From assembly GCA_052244495.1 (NCBI GenBank), contig JBQPXH010000003.1: DNA of 64,000 bases. One strand, given 5' to 3'. The stretch is from Cereibacter_A sp052244495 (lineage in GTDB: Bacteria > Pseudomonadota > Alphaproteobacteria > Rhodobacterales > Rhodobacteraceae). The translations under genes and the position numbers were made by a program. How positions within the stretch are numbered: the first letter of the stretch is position 1; every line of letters begins with the position of its first letter. The notes below the pieces were generated by a model, which was not told where the DNA came from, did no database searches, and worked only from the letters and a program-made list of their open reading frames with translations. This document shows positions 24,038 to 31,593 of this stretch, in pieces.

Positions 24038-24851
24038 GATCCACCCTCCGCCTGCCCGCTCCTCGAGATCCGGACCTGGCGGCGGCCAGATGGTGCGGAT
24101 TGGGATGCTTCAGCTCCGGACGTGGCGAGCCGGAGACGACAAGAGGCAATATGAAAAGCGTTACGATCAAATTAATCCGGCCTCTAGCCGCGTCTGAAAT
24201 TCCGATCCGCACCCTTGGCCGAAGGATCTGCATCCGTCGCAGCAAGGCCCGGCCCCGCCAATGCGGGATAGGAAAAATCTAACCTTTGCCGCGCGTTGGA
24301 CAAAGAGAAAACGGGAAACGGCCGGCGTGGGCCGGTCCCCGGCAGAGCCGATTCATGGTTTTCATGCTGCAGTCGCACAACCGCCGATGGCACAATCGGC
24401 GGATCGCGCACTGGATGTGAAAGCTCGCGCGAAACGCGATACGGCCAAGCGCGCAAGGCGCTTGACCCGAGACAAGGCGATGCTCCGGCGTCGCCCTCCA
24501 GAATCCGGCAGGGGCTTGCACAACCGAGGCTTGAAAGATCGCTCACCTCGCCCTGCGCGGTTCCTGATGGTCGCTCAGACACCCTTCGGGCAGAAAAAAC
24601 ATCGGCTTGCCGCGAATCAACGCCTGCCGGAACGTGCGCGGCAGGAGGGCGGAGAAGGCCCTTGGCAAACCTCGGGCGACGGGATCTCTCGGACCGTCCC
24701 TCCCGTTCGGTTCCTCGGATAGAGGGGCCCGTGCCATAAACCGCAAGGGGATACGCCGCGGCTAGCGTGGGCCGCGCAGCAGTATCGGATCAGCGGGCTG
24801 ACCCTTTATGGCCGATGCCGCAAAAGGGAGGACCGCAAACTTCTCGGGATC
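24038..24851. other. Gene-poor, relatively AT-rich interval between Hint gene and tRNA-Leu
   Basis: About 810 bp with no credible coding region. Contents: a CtrA-like TTAC-N7-TTAA at 24161-24175 in the likely Hint promoter region; a hairpin CCGCCGAT-N6-ATCGGCGG at 24381-24402; two smaller stems at 24322-24350 followed on the minus strand by a pyrimidine-rich tail; and AAGCGC-gcaag-GCGCTT near 24447. A small RNA on the minus strand is possible; no integrase gene or duplicated tRNA end was found. Confidence 0.5.
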
Positions 24852-24935
24852 TGGTGCGGCTGGTCGGACTCGAACCGACACTCCGTGAGGAAAGGGTGTT
24901 TGAGACCCCCGCGTCTACCATTCCGCCACAACCGC
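24852..24935 (-). tRNA. tRNA-Leu (anticodon CAA)
   Basis: An 84-base class II tRNA with encoded CCA. The acceptor stem GCGGTTG / CAGCCGC pairs (one G-U), the D-arm reads TGGCGGAATGGTAGACGC, the anticodon arm GGGGT-CTCAAAC-ACCCT places CAA at positions 34-36, the long variable arm is TTTCCTCACGGAGTG-like, and the T-arm contains GGTTCGAGTCC. It decodes UUG leucine codons. Confidence 0.93.
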
Positions 24936-25041
24936 ACGCGAGGCACGATTTAGCCTGCAGCCCGTCGGGCGTCAATCTGGACGGCGGGACGTCGGCACCG
25001 CCGCGGTGCCCCTCGAGGCCCGAGGGACTGTCGCAGCCGCC

Positions 25042-25881
25042 TCACAGCTGCTGGGCACCGAAGCTGTCGCACTCCGCCATCTCGCCCGAGGCGTATCCGC
25101 GCTCGAACCATCGCATCCGCTGCTCGGAGGTGCCGTGGGTGAAGGTGTGGGGCATCGGCCGCCGCCCCGCGTTCCGCTGCAGCGTATCGTCGCCGATCTG
25201 GCGCGCCGCGTTCATGGCCTCCTCGACGTCGCCGGGCTCCAGGCTGCCGAACTGCTGCTCGGCATGCCGCGCCCAGATCCCGGAGAAGCAGTCGGCCTGC
25301 AACTCGATCCGGACCGAAATCGCGTTGCTTTCGGCTTCCGGGACACGCGCCCGGATGGCGTTCGCCTCTTCGAGGATGCCCATCTCGTTCTGGACGTGAT
25401 GGCCGATCTCATGCGCGACGACATAGGCAGCCGCGAAATCGCCGCTCGCGCCCAGCTGACGCTCCATCGTGGCGAAGAAGGCGGTGTCGAGATATGCCTT
25501 GCGGTCGAGCGGACAGTAGAAGGGCCCGGTCGCCCCGCTCGCGCCGCCGCAGGGCGAGTTCGTGGCCTGCGAGAAGAGCACGAGCACCGGCGGCCGATAC
25601 GCGGCGTCCAGCTGCTCGGCGAAGACCTGCGTCCAGACCTCTTCGGTATCGGCGAGCGTCACCGATACGAATTCGGCGGCCGCCTCGTCCTCGGCCGACA
25701 GGTCCTGCGACGCCTGCGGCGCGGCCGCATCCTCGAGCAGCGGCGTCACGTCGACACCGAGCACCCAGCCGATCAGCAGGACCGCAAGAAATCCTGCCCC
25801 ACCGAGGCCGCCGATACTGCCTATGCGGGCGCCTCTCCGATCCTCGATGTTCCGGCTTCCACGCCGTCCACGCCAGTCCAT
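25042..25881 (-). CDS. Neutral zinc metallopeptidase (YpfJ/KPN_02809 family)
   Basis: A 279-residue membrane-anchored putative metallopeptidase. The Arg-rich cytoplasmic start MDWRGRRGSRNIEDRRG is a family hallmark, followed by a Gly-rich linker and one transmembrane helix at about 35-47 after IGSIGG. The zinc site HEIGH is in VVAHEIGHHVQNEMGI at about residue 150; CGGASGATGPFYCP and QLDAAYRPP are other conserved blocks. The ATG at 25881 with GGGAGGG upstream gives the usual N-terminus; upstream in-frame sequence to 25971 is not conserved in character. Substrate is unknown. It is divergent from the DsbB-like gene. Confidence 0.85.
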   Translation of the reverse strand: MDWRGRRGSRNIEDRRGARIGSIGGLGGAGFLAVLLIGWVLGVDVTPLLEDAAAPQASQDLSAEDEAAAEFVSVTLADTEEVWTQVFAEQLDAAYRPPVLVLFSQATNSPCGGASGATGPFYCPLDRKAYLDTAFFATMERQLGASGDFAAAYVVAHEIGHHVQNEMGILEEANAIRARVPEAESNAISVRIELQADCFSGIWARHAEQQFGSLEPGDVEEAMNAARQIGDDTLQRNAGRRPMPHTFTHGTSEQRMRWFERGYASGEMAECDSFGAQQL

Positions 25882-26008
25882 CGGTGCCCTCCCGCCCGGT
25901 TCTTCACGCAAGTGTAGATCCCGCCTGCCGCCCCGCCAGTCCCTTTCGTCTTGACCGCCGACCCGCCGCATGCTGCAACCCGCCCGAGATCATGCCGGAG
26001 GCGCAGCA

Positions 26009-26473
26009 ATGACACGCAGGTTCCTGATGCTGGTGGCCGCGGCCGGGTCAGCCGGCCTGCTTCTCGGCGCGCTCGGCTTCCAGTTCTTCGCCGGACTTCC
26101 GCCCTGCCCGCTCTGCATCTGGCAGCGCTGGCCTCATCTCGTGGCCGTCATCGCCGGGGCCGTTGCTCTGATGTGGCCCTCGCGGGTCGTCGCCCTCGTC
26201 GGAGCGGCCGGAGCCGCCGTCTCGGCAGGCATCGGGGTCTTCCACGTCGGCGTGGAGCAGAAGTGGTGGGCGGGCCTCGCCTCCTGCTCCACCGGCTCCA
26301 TCGAGGGCATCTCGGCGTCCGACCTTCTCAATCCGGCCGTCGATCTCGGGCCGGTGGTGCGATGCGACGAGATCGCCTGGCAATTGCTGGGCGTCTCGAT
26401 GGCCGGATGGAACGTCATCCTCTCGGCTGGTCTTGCGGCGATCTGGCTCGTGGCCGCGACGCGGCGGGCTTGA
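26009..26473 (+). CDS. DsbB-like disulfide bond formation protein
   Basis: A 154-residue inner-membrane quinone-linked oxidase, expected to reoxidise a DsbA-like thiol oxidase. Four hydrophobic helices are visible. The first cysteine pair is C33-x-x-C36 in PPCPLCIWQRW and the second is C93 (GLASCSTGS) with C119 (VVRCDEIAW), the pattern of DsbB. The GVSMAGWN motif at the start of the last helix is also typical. GGAGG precedes the ATG at 26009; the 13 residues upstream in frame are not part of the family. No dsbA lies next to it. Confidence 0.88.
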   Translation: MTRRFLMLVAAAGSAGLLLGALGFQFFAGLPPCPLCIWQRWPHLVAVIAGAVALMWPSRVVALVGAAGAAVSAGIGVFHVGVEQKWWAGLASCSTGSIEGISASDLLNPAVDLGPVVRCDEIAWQLLGVSMAGWNVILSAGLAAIWLVAATRRA

Positions 26474-26615
26474 TCAGCCCACCGCGGCAGGGGCGCAGGT
26501 CGCCCGCGCCGGCAAGCCCTCAGCCGTATGGCAGACGGGCCCCGTTATTCCAGCCTCTTCCTTCGCAGCGACGTCGCGCTATGGTGGGTAGACGGGGCGG
26601 AGGAGGGGGCGACGC

Positions 26616-27308
26616 ATGGAAGGCTTCTCGCGATACGCGATCTACTGGACGCCCGAGGACGGCCCGCTCGCCCGCTTTGGCCGCGGATGGCTCGGCTGGG
26701 ATCCGCAGACGGGCGAGCCGGTGCCGCAGCCGCCTGTGGCGGGCCTGCCGCGCGACGTCGCCCTCATCACGCAGGCGCCGCGCAAATACGGCCTTCACGG
26801 CACGCTGAAGGCGCCGTTCCGGCTGGCGGAGGGGGTGGATGTGACCGACCTCCATGCGGCGATCGTGGCGCTCTGTCCCTATCTCGCACCGGTCACCCTG
26901 CCCGCCCTGAAACTGGAGCGGATCGGCGGCTTCCTTGCGCTCGTGCCAGCTGCGAACGGGGCGGCGGTGGCGGAGCTTGCCAGCGAAGTGGTGCGCGCCC
27001 TCGACGGGTTCCGTGCACCGCTGAGCGAGGCGGAGATCGCACGGAGGCGACCGGAGCGGCTGTCGCCCCGCCAGCGCGGCCATCTGTCGGACTGGGGCTA
27101 TCCCTATGTCTTCGAGGACTACCGCTTCCACCTGACGCTGACAGGCGAACTGCCCGAGGCCGAACTTGCCGAGGTCGAGGCCGTGCTCGACCTGCTGCTT
27201 CAGCCGGTCCTCGACGAGCCGCTGCGCATCGGCAGCCTGTGCCTCTTCGCCGAGGCTGCCGACGGTCGGTTCCGCATGCTGGAGCGGCTGGCGATCGCCA
27301 CCTCCTGA
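26616..27308 (+). CDS. DUF1045 protein (2H phosphoesterase-like, phosphonate-operon type)
   Basis: A 230-residue protein of the DUF1045 family, annotated elsewhere as a putative phosphonate metabolism protein. The opening SRYAIYWTPEDGPLARFG is the family signature. Two His-x-Thr motifs, H61-G-T63 in YGLHGTLKAPF and H172-L-T174 in FHLTLTGEL, place it in the 2H phosphoesterase superfamily, whose members open cyclic phosphates. Relatives lie in phn operons with the ribosyl phosphonate pathway, but no phn gene is present here. GGAGGGGG is six bases before the ATG. Substrate is inferred only by family. Confidence 0.83.
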   Translation: MEGFSRYAIYWTPEDGPLARFGRGWLGWDPQTGEPVPQPPVAGLPRDVALITQAPRKYGLHGTLKAPFRLAEGVDVTDLHAAIVALCPYLAPVTLPALKLERIGGFLALVPAANGAAVAELASEVVRALDGFRAPLSEAEIARRRPERLSPRQRGHLSDWGYPYVFEDYRFHLTLTGELPEAELAEVEAVLDLLLQPVLDEPLRIGSLCLFAEAADGRFRMLERLAIATS

Positions 27309-27312
27309 CCGG

Positions 27313-27753
27313 TCAGCACATGGCCGTGCGGCGGGCGGACGGGCGGCGCCGGTCACGCAGCAGCCCGAAGATCGCGCCGAGGCAGACATGCAGGGCCGAC
27401 AGCGCAAGGGCCGACAGGAGCGCCGCGCGCGGCGCGTGACCGCCCAGCCAGATCAGCATCGGAAAGGTCAGCGCGAGGGCCGTCATCTTGCCGGAAAGGC
27501 TGCGTACGATGCCGGTGCTGGAGGGTCGCAGCGCCTCGGGCCGACGCGTGAGATGCCAGTCGAACCAGTCGAAGAGGACGCGGTGCATCACCGACCAGAG
27601 GAAGGCCGCCGCCGAGACAACCAGAAGCACGCCAAGGGCGGCCCGGGCCGAGGTCTGGAAGGCAACGCAATAGAGCGGCACGGCCAGCGCCAGCGCCACG
27701 GTTTCAAAGAAGACGGTATGGAACAGGCGCCCGGCCAGGGATCGCGAGGTCAT
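27313..27753 (-). CDS. PACE family efflux transporter
   Basis: A 146-residue inner-membrane protein with four predicted helices, belonging to the bacterial transmembrane pair (PACE) family of proton-driven efflux pumps for chlorhexidine, acriflavine or short diamines. Motif 1A is RLFHTVFFE with the transport-critical Glu at E18, and motif 1B is WSVMHRVLFDWFDW. The second repeat is degenerate: RSLSGKMTALALTFPML replaces the usual R-x-x-H-x-x-x-F-E. Native substrates of the family are probably polyamines; note the ureohydrolase elsewhere in the window, though no link is shown. GGAG precedes the ATG. It converges with the DUF1045 gene four bases away. Confidence 0.75.
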   Translation of the reverse strand: MTSRSLAGRLFHTVFFETVALALAVPLYCVAFQTSARAALGVLLVVSAAAFLWSVMHRVLFDWFDWHLTRRPEALRPSSTGIVRSLSGKMTALALTFPMLIWLGGHAPRAALLSALALSALHVCLGAIFGLLRDRRRPSARRTAMC

Positions 27754-27937
27754 GAAGCACTCCGAATTACTCGTGCAAAGAATTTGGACACGGACACTGA
27801 CAGCGTCCTGACAACCCTAATGGGGCCGCACCGCTTCGTAACACGAGAGGCGGCAAATGGATAGGACCGATATCCGCATCTGGCGGATTTCAGCGCCTCC
27901 GAATGCCGACAAGTGGAATTTTTCAGCGGCCCGCGTG

Positions 27938-28105
27938 TCAGCGGCCGGCGCGGCGGGTGCGCTGCGCTGCCTTCCGCGCAAGCTTGGCCGCGGGACGTCC
28001 GGGCTGCTTGGCCACCTGCGCGGGCGCCTTCGCCGACGGCGCCTCCCGGCCCTGCCCACTGCGGAAGAGGCGCCTCAAGGCGCTGAAGAAGCCGCTTGCG
28101 ATCAT
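27938..28105 (-). CDS. Small basic protein downstream of scpB
   Basis: A 55-residue protein, not recognised. It opens MIASGFFSALRRLFRSGQGR, an amphipathic helix, then becomes Ala/Lys/Arg/Pro-rich and ends TRRAGR; net charge is strongly positive. It begins two bases after the scpB stop with GAGG seven bases upstream, inside the end of scpB, which suggests translational coupling. In many relatives this slot is held by tatA, and this protein is not TatA (no hydrophobic helix). It could be a nucleoid- or membrane-associated peptide, or a chance frame; the coupled ribosome site favours a real gene. Confidence 0.55.
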   Translation of the reverse strand: MIASGFFSALRRLFRSGQGREAPSAKAPAQVAKQPGRPAAKLARKAAQRTRRAGR

Positions 28106-28107
28106 GC

Positions 28108-28743
28108 TCAATCCTCGAAGAGTTCGCTTTGTCCCGTCACCGGCTCGTCCTCGTCCGGTGTTTTCGTGCTGCCCGGCAGCGGGCGGTTGTCGAGCAGGCC
28201 CGCCGCGCGCAGTTCCTTGATCCCCGGAAGGTCGCGCGCCGACTCGAGACCGAAATGATCGAGAAAGGTTTCGGTCACGACGAAGGTCACCGGGCGCCCG
28301 GGCGTCATGCGGCGGCGGCCGAACCGGATCCATTCCAGCTCGATCAGCTGGTCGATGGTGCCCCGGCTCACCGCCACGCCGCGGATCTCCTCGATCTCGG
28401 CACGGGTGACCGGCTGGTGATAGGCCACGATGGCCAGCGTCTCGATCGCCGCCCGCGAGAGCTTCTTCTGCTCGACCGTCTCCTTGCGCATAAGGAAGCC
28501 AAGGTCGGGCGCGGTCCGGAAGGTCCAGGCGTCGCCCACACGCACGAGATGCACGCCGCGCCCCTCATAGCGGCTCCGCAGATGCATCAACGCCTCGGCC
28601 GGGTCGCAGCCATGCGGCATCCGGGCCTGCAGCTCGGCCACCGTGACGGGATCGGCGGAGGCGAACAGGATCGCCTCGACCATCCGTTCCTGCTCGGCCA
28701 TCACCGGCGCGTCGAACAGGCTCTTCTCTGGCCTCTCGTTCAT
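28108..28743 (-). CDS. scpB: Segregation and condensation protein B
   Basis: A 211-residue winged-helix protein of the ScpB family, which with ScpA bridges the SMC dimer in chromosome condensation and segregation. Conserved stretches are MVEAILFASADPVT near residue 21, the winged-helix block LSRAAIETLAIVAYHQPVTRAEIEEIRGV and TFLDHFGLESARDLPGIKEL. Its ATG overlaps the scpA stop as ATGA. The acidic C-terminal tail (TPDEDEPVTGQSELFED) is normal. It belongs to the argS-SPOR-nagZ-scpA-scpB cluster. Confidence 0.93.
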   Translation of the reverse strand: MNERPEKSLFDAPVMAEQERMVEAILFASADPVTVAELQARMPHGCDPAEALMHLRSRYEGRGVHLVRVGDAWTFRTAPDLGFLMRKETVEQKKLSRAAIETLAIVAYHQPVTRAEIEEIRGVAVSRGTIDQLIELEWIRFGRRRMTPGRPVTFVVTETFLDHFGLESARDLPGIKELRAAGLLDNRPLPGSTKTPDEDEPVTGQSELFED

Positions 28744-29528
28744 GGCCCCTCCCTGCGGCGGATCTGGATCGGCGCGAAGGTCTCGCCCTGCCGAAGCTCG
28801 ATCTGGCCGCGCTTCGTCATCTCGAGCACGGCCGCGAAATGGGCGGCCGTCACCGAGCGGCGGCGCATCGGATGGCCGTCCCAGCCCTCGGGCAGGTAGC
28901 TTGTGAGTTCACCCCAGTCGCCGAACCAGCCCAGCATCCCCCGCATCCGGTCGAGCGCCTGCTCCATGGTGAAGACATGGTGACGGTCCATCACGAAGGG
29001 CCGGAACTCGTCCTTGGTGCGGATCCGGGCGTAGGCGCGCATCAGGTCGATCAGCGTGGCCGTGTAGGTCACCTTGCGGTGCCGCGTCACATCTTCGGGC
29101 AGGCCGCGCGCGAAGAAGTCGCGCCCCTTCTGATCGCGCGCCATGAGACGGGCGGCCGCGTCGCGCATCGCCTCGAGCCGCTCGAGCTGAAAGGCCAGAT
29201 GCGCGGCCAGTTCCTCGGCCGAGGGGCCTTCCTCGGTCGGGTCGGGTGGCAGCAGCAGGCGGCTCTTCAGGTAGGCGAGCCAGGCGGCCATGACCAGATA
29301 ATCCGCTGCAAGCTCGATCCGCAACTTCTTGGCGTGATTGACGAAAAGAAGATACTGCTCGGCGAGCTTCTGCACCGAGATCCGCCGAAGGTCCACCTTC
29401 TGCGTCCGGGAAAGCATCAGCAGAAGGTCGAGCGGCCCCTCGAAGCCCTCGACATCGACGATCAGCGCCTCGGCCGCGAGCCGGTCAGCGACGCTGAGGA
29501 CGGAGGTCTCTTCCCAACCGTCAGCCAT
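28740..29528 (-). CDS. scpA: Segregation and condensation protein A
   Basis: A 262-residue kleisin that links SMC heads and binds ScpB. FEGPLDLLLMLSRTQKVDLRRISV (within the first 60 residues) is the defining N-terminal kleisin block, and the C-terminal winged helix ends RSVTAAHFAAVLEMTKRGQIELRQ. The ATG at 29528 overlaps the nagZ stop within ATGGCTGA; a second ATG two codons upstream (29534) is also possible. It overlaps scpB by four bases. Co-translation with NagZ and ScpB is likely. Confidence 0.92.
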   Translation of the reverse strand: MADGWEETSVLSVADRLAAEALIVDVEGFEGPLDLLLMLSRTQKVDLRRISVQKLAEQYLLFVNHAKKLRIELAADYLVMAAWLAYLKSRLLLPPDPTEEGPSAEELAAHLAFQLERLEAMRDAAARLMARDQKGRDFFARGLPEDVTRHRKVTYTATLIDLMRAYARIRTKDEFRPFVMDRHHVFTMEQALDRMRGMLGWFGDWGELTSYLPEGWDGHPMRRRSVTAAHFAAVLEMTKRGQIELRQGETFAPIQIRRREGP

Positions 29529-30534
29529 GCACATGCCCGCCCAGAAGGTCGGCATGTTCGGCCTCGAGCTGCCGGCTGTCAACTGGCTCGGGGTCTCGGC
29601 GGCGGGCCAGCGCCGCTTCGGCGCGCGCGCGCGCCGCGGCGCTCATCGCGCCCGCTGAGGCGGCCACCGCCTCCATCTCGGGCATGTCGCCATTGCAATG
29701 AAGCGCCAGATCGCAGCCCGCGGCGATGGCGGCACCCGCCCGCTCGCCCAGATCACCCGAAAGCGCCTGCATCGACAGATCGTCGGTCATGAGGAGGCCC
29801 CCGAAGCCGATCTCGTCGCGGATCACGCGGATCATGGCCGGAGAGCAGGTGGCGGGCCGGGTGTCGAAGGCCGAAAAGACGACATGGGCAGTCATCGCGA
29901 GCGGCAGGTCCGACAGGGCGCGGAAGGCCGCGAAATCTGTCGCTGCGAGCGTCTCGCGGTCGGCGCTGACCGTGGGCAGGTCGTGATGCGTGTCACCCGT
30001 GGCGCGGCCATGGCCCGGCAGGTGCTTCATCACCGGCAGGACACCGCTTGCCAGATGCGCCTCGGCTACCGCGCGGGCCAGCCGGGAAACGCGGCCGGCC
30101 TCACCGCCCAGACAGCGGTTGGCGAGGAAGGAATGGGTTTCGGACGTAAGGATGTCGGCCACGGGGGCGCAGTTTCCGTCGATCCCGATCGCGCGCAGTT
30201 CCTCGGCGATCAGCCTGTACCGGATCCAGAGCACCCGCTCGGCGGCCTGTCCAGCCCTCCGCACCGCGTCGAGAGGCGGCATCCACTCACGCCAATGCGG
30301 CGCGCGGAGGCGCTGGACGCGGCCGCCCTCCTGATCGACGAAGATCGGCGCATCGCGACCGATGGCCATCCGCAATTCACGCGTGAGAGCAGAGACTTGC
30401 GACGGATCCTCGATGTTTCGCGCGAAGAGGATGAAGCCGAAGGGATCAGCCTCACGGAAGAAGCGCCGTTCTGCATCGCTGAGCGCCGGGCCGGAGCAGC
30501 CGAAGATGGCGGCCGTCCGGCCGGCCCCGCTCAT
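29521..30534 (-). CDS. nagZ: Beta-N-acetylhexosaminidase NagZ
   Basis: A 337-residue glycoside hydrolase family 3 enzyme that removes GlcNAc from anhydromuropeptides during cytoplasmic cell-wall recycling. The signature KHLPGHGRATGDTHHDLP begins at K170, with the flexible-loop catalytic dyad D181 and H183; the nucleophile Asp is in LLMTDDLSM near residue 254; VDQEGGRVQRL is the substrate-binding stretch. The ATG at 30534 overlaps the SPOR gene stop as ATGA, so the long upstream extension is not used. It overlaps scpA downstream. Confidence 0.92.
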   Translation of the reverse strand: MSGAGRTAAIFGCSGPALSDAERRFFREADPFGFILFARNIEDPSQVSALTRELRMAIGRDAPIFVDQEGGRVQRLRAPHWREWMPPLDAVRRAGQAAERVLWIRYRLIAEELRAIGIDGNCAPVADILTSETHSFLANRCLGGEAGRVSRLARAVAEAHLASGVLPVMKHLPGHGRATGDTHHDLPTVSADRETLAATDFAAFRALSDLPLAMTAHVVFSAFDTRPATCSPAMIRVIRDEIGFGGLLMTDDLSMQALSGDLGERAGAAIAAGCDLALHCNGDMPEMEAVAASAGAMSAAARARAEAALARRRDPEPVDSRQLEAEHADLLGGHVHG

Positions 30535-31523
30535 CTCACCGCGACCGGAATGCAGGCGGTATCCTCGGCCAGCAGGGCAGAGCAGAAGCGCCTTGCCTCG
30601 CTTGCATCCGCAAAGCCGGAAGCGCGCAGCCGATAGAAGGTGCGCCCGCCGCTCTGTGCGGTCTGGACCACGCGGCTCTTCTCGGAGATCAGCGCACCGA
30701 ACCGCGATGCGAGCTTGTCCCACTCGCGCCGCGCCGAGTCCGCATCGTCGAAGGCACCAAGCTGGACGAGCCGCGTGCCGGCGGGCAGCGTCGCGGCATC
30801 GACTTCGGTCGCCGCGACGGTCGCTGCGGCGGCAGCGACCGGGGCCGGACCGGCCGCACGCGTGGCTCTTGCCGGCCGCGGAGGCGGCACAGGCGACCGC
30901 CTCAGCGCGCCCGGAGGGATGGGCTCCGCCATCGGTTCGACCTCCTCGACCGCCTCGGGCTCGACCGTGCCGGCGATGGCCTCCGCCAGCGCGAGCTTCG
31001 TCGCATCGGCGTCCACGGCGGGCAGTTCCTCTTCGTCGAGCGCGCTCGCCTGGCTCTCATCCTCGAAAGGCGCCGCGCCAGGCAGCTCCTCGGTCGTCAT
31101 GGCGAGGCTGTCGGCGTCCGCGTTCGGTGGCGTGGCGGCCGGCACGGCCTCGGGCGTGGCGCCGGCCCCTTCCAGACCCGGCCCGTCCTCGAGGGCAAGT
31201 TCCACCGGCTTCGGTGCGAGCACCAGCCTGTCGGGCGGTGGCGAGGCGGTGCCGGCTGCGGCGACGTCATTGACGGCCAGACCCTGATGCGCCGCGATCT
31301 CACCGCCAGGATTGTCCGGGGCGATGCGCATCGGACCCTCGATGGCGCGCACGACGGGAATGCCGTTCACGTCGCGCACAGCAAGCTTGTAGCCCCAGAT
31401 TGCAAGTCCGAGGATCAGCGCGATCGACGACACGCCGCCCGCGATGTTGATCATGCGCTGGACCTTCGCAGGCCGCTGAGGGGCGTAGTAGCCCCCGAAA
31501 TCGTCGAAATCCACGTCCGCCAT
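30531..31523 (-). CDS. SPOR domain protein
   Basis: A 330-residue membrane-anchored protein with a cytoplasmic N-terminus (MADVDFDDFGGYYAPQRP), one transmembrane helix at about 24-45, a long acidic Ala/Pro/Glu-rich periplasmic linker, and a C-terminal SPOR domain at about 250-330 (RLVQLGAFDDADSARREWDKL through FCSALLAEDTACIPVAV). SPOR domains bind denuded septal glycan, so a role at the division site is likely. The gene sits between argS and nagZ, the usual alphaproteobacterial position. The ATG at 31523 is chosen by the conserved start; the ribosome site GGGGCAG is modest. Confidence 0.87.
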   Translation of the reverse strand: MADVDFDDFGGYYAPQRPAKVQRMINIAGGVSSIALILGLAIWGYKLAVRDVNGIPVVRAIEGPMRIAPDNPGGEIAAHQGLAVNDVAAAGTASPPPDRLVLAPKPVELALEDGPGLEGAGATPEAVPAATPPNADADSLAMTTEELPGAAPFEDESQASALDEEELPAVDADATKLALAEAIAGTVEPEAVEEVEPMAEPIPPGALRRSPVPPPRPARATRAAGPAPVAAAAATVAATEVDAATLPAGTRLVQLGAFDDADSARREWDKLASRFGALISEKSRVVQTAQSGGRTFYRLRASGFADASEARRFCSALLAEDTACIPVAVR

Positions 31524-31593
31524 GCTCTGCCCCACTGCGCGAGGGGCACGCCCCGGCGCTGCTTGCCTGTTACGCCCCGGCGGATGCATATTT

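Noticed and set aside
24038..24935. Integrated element or attachment site at tRNA-Leu
   Set aside because: No duplicated tRNA 3' end, integrase or phage gene was found in the gene-poor flank; only an eight-base TGGTGCGG match occurs near 24093.
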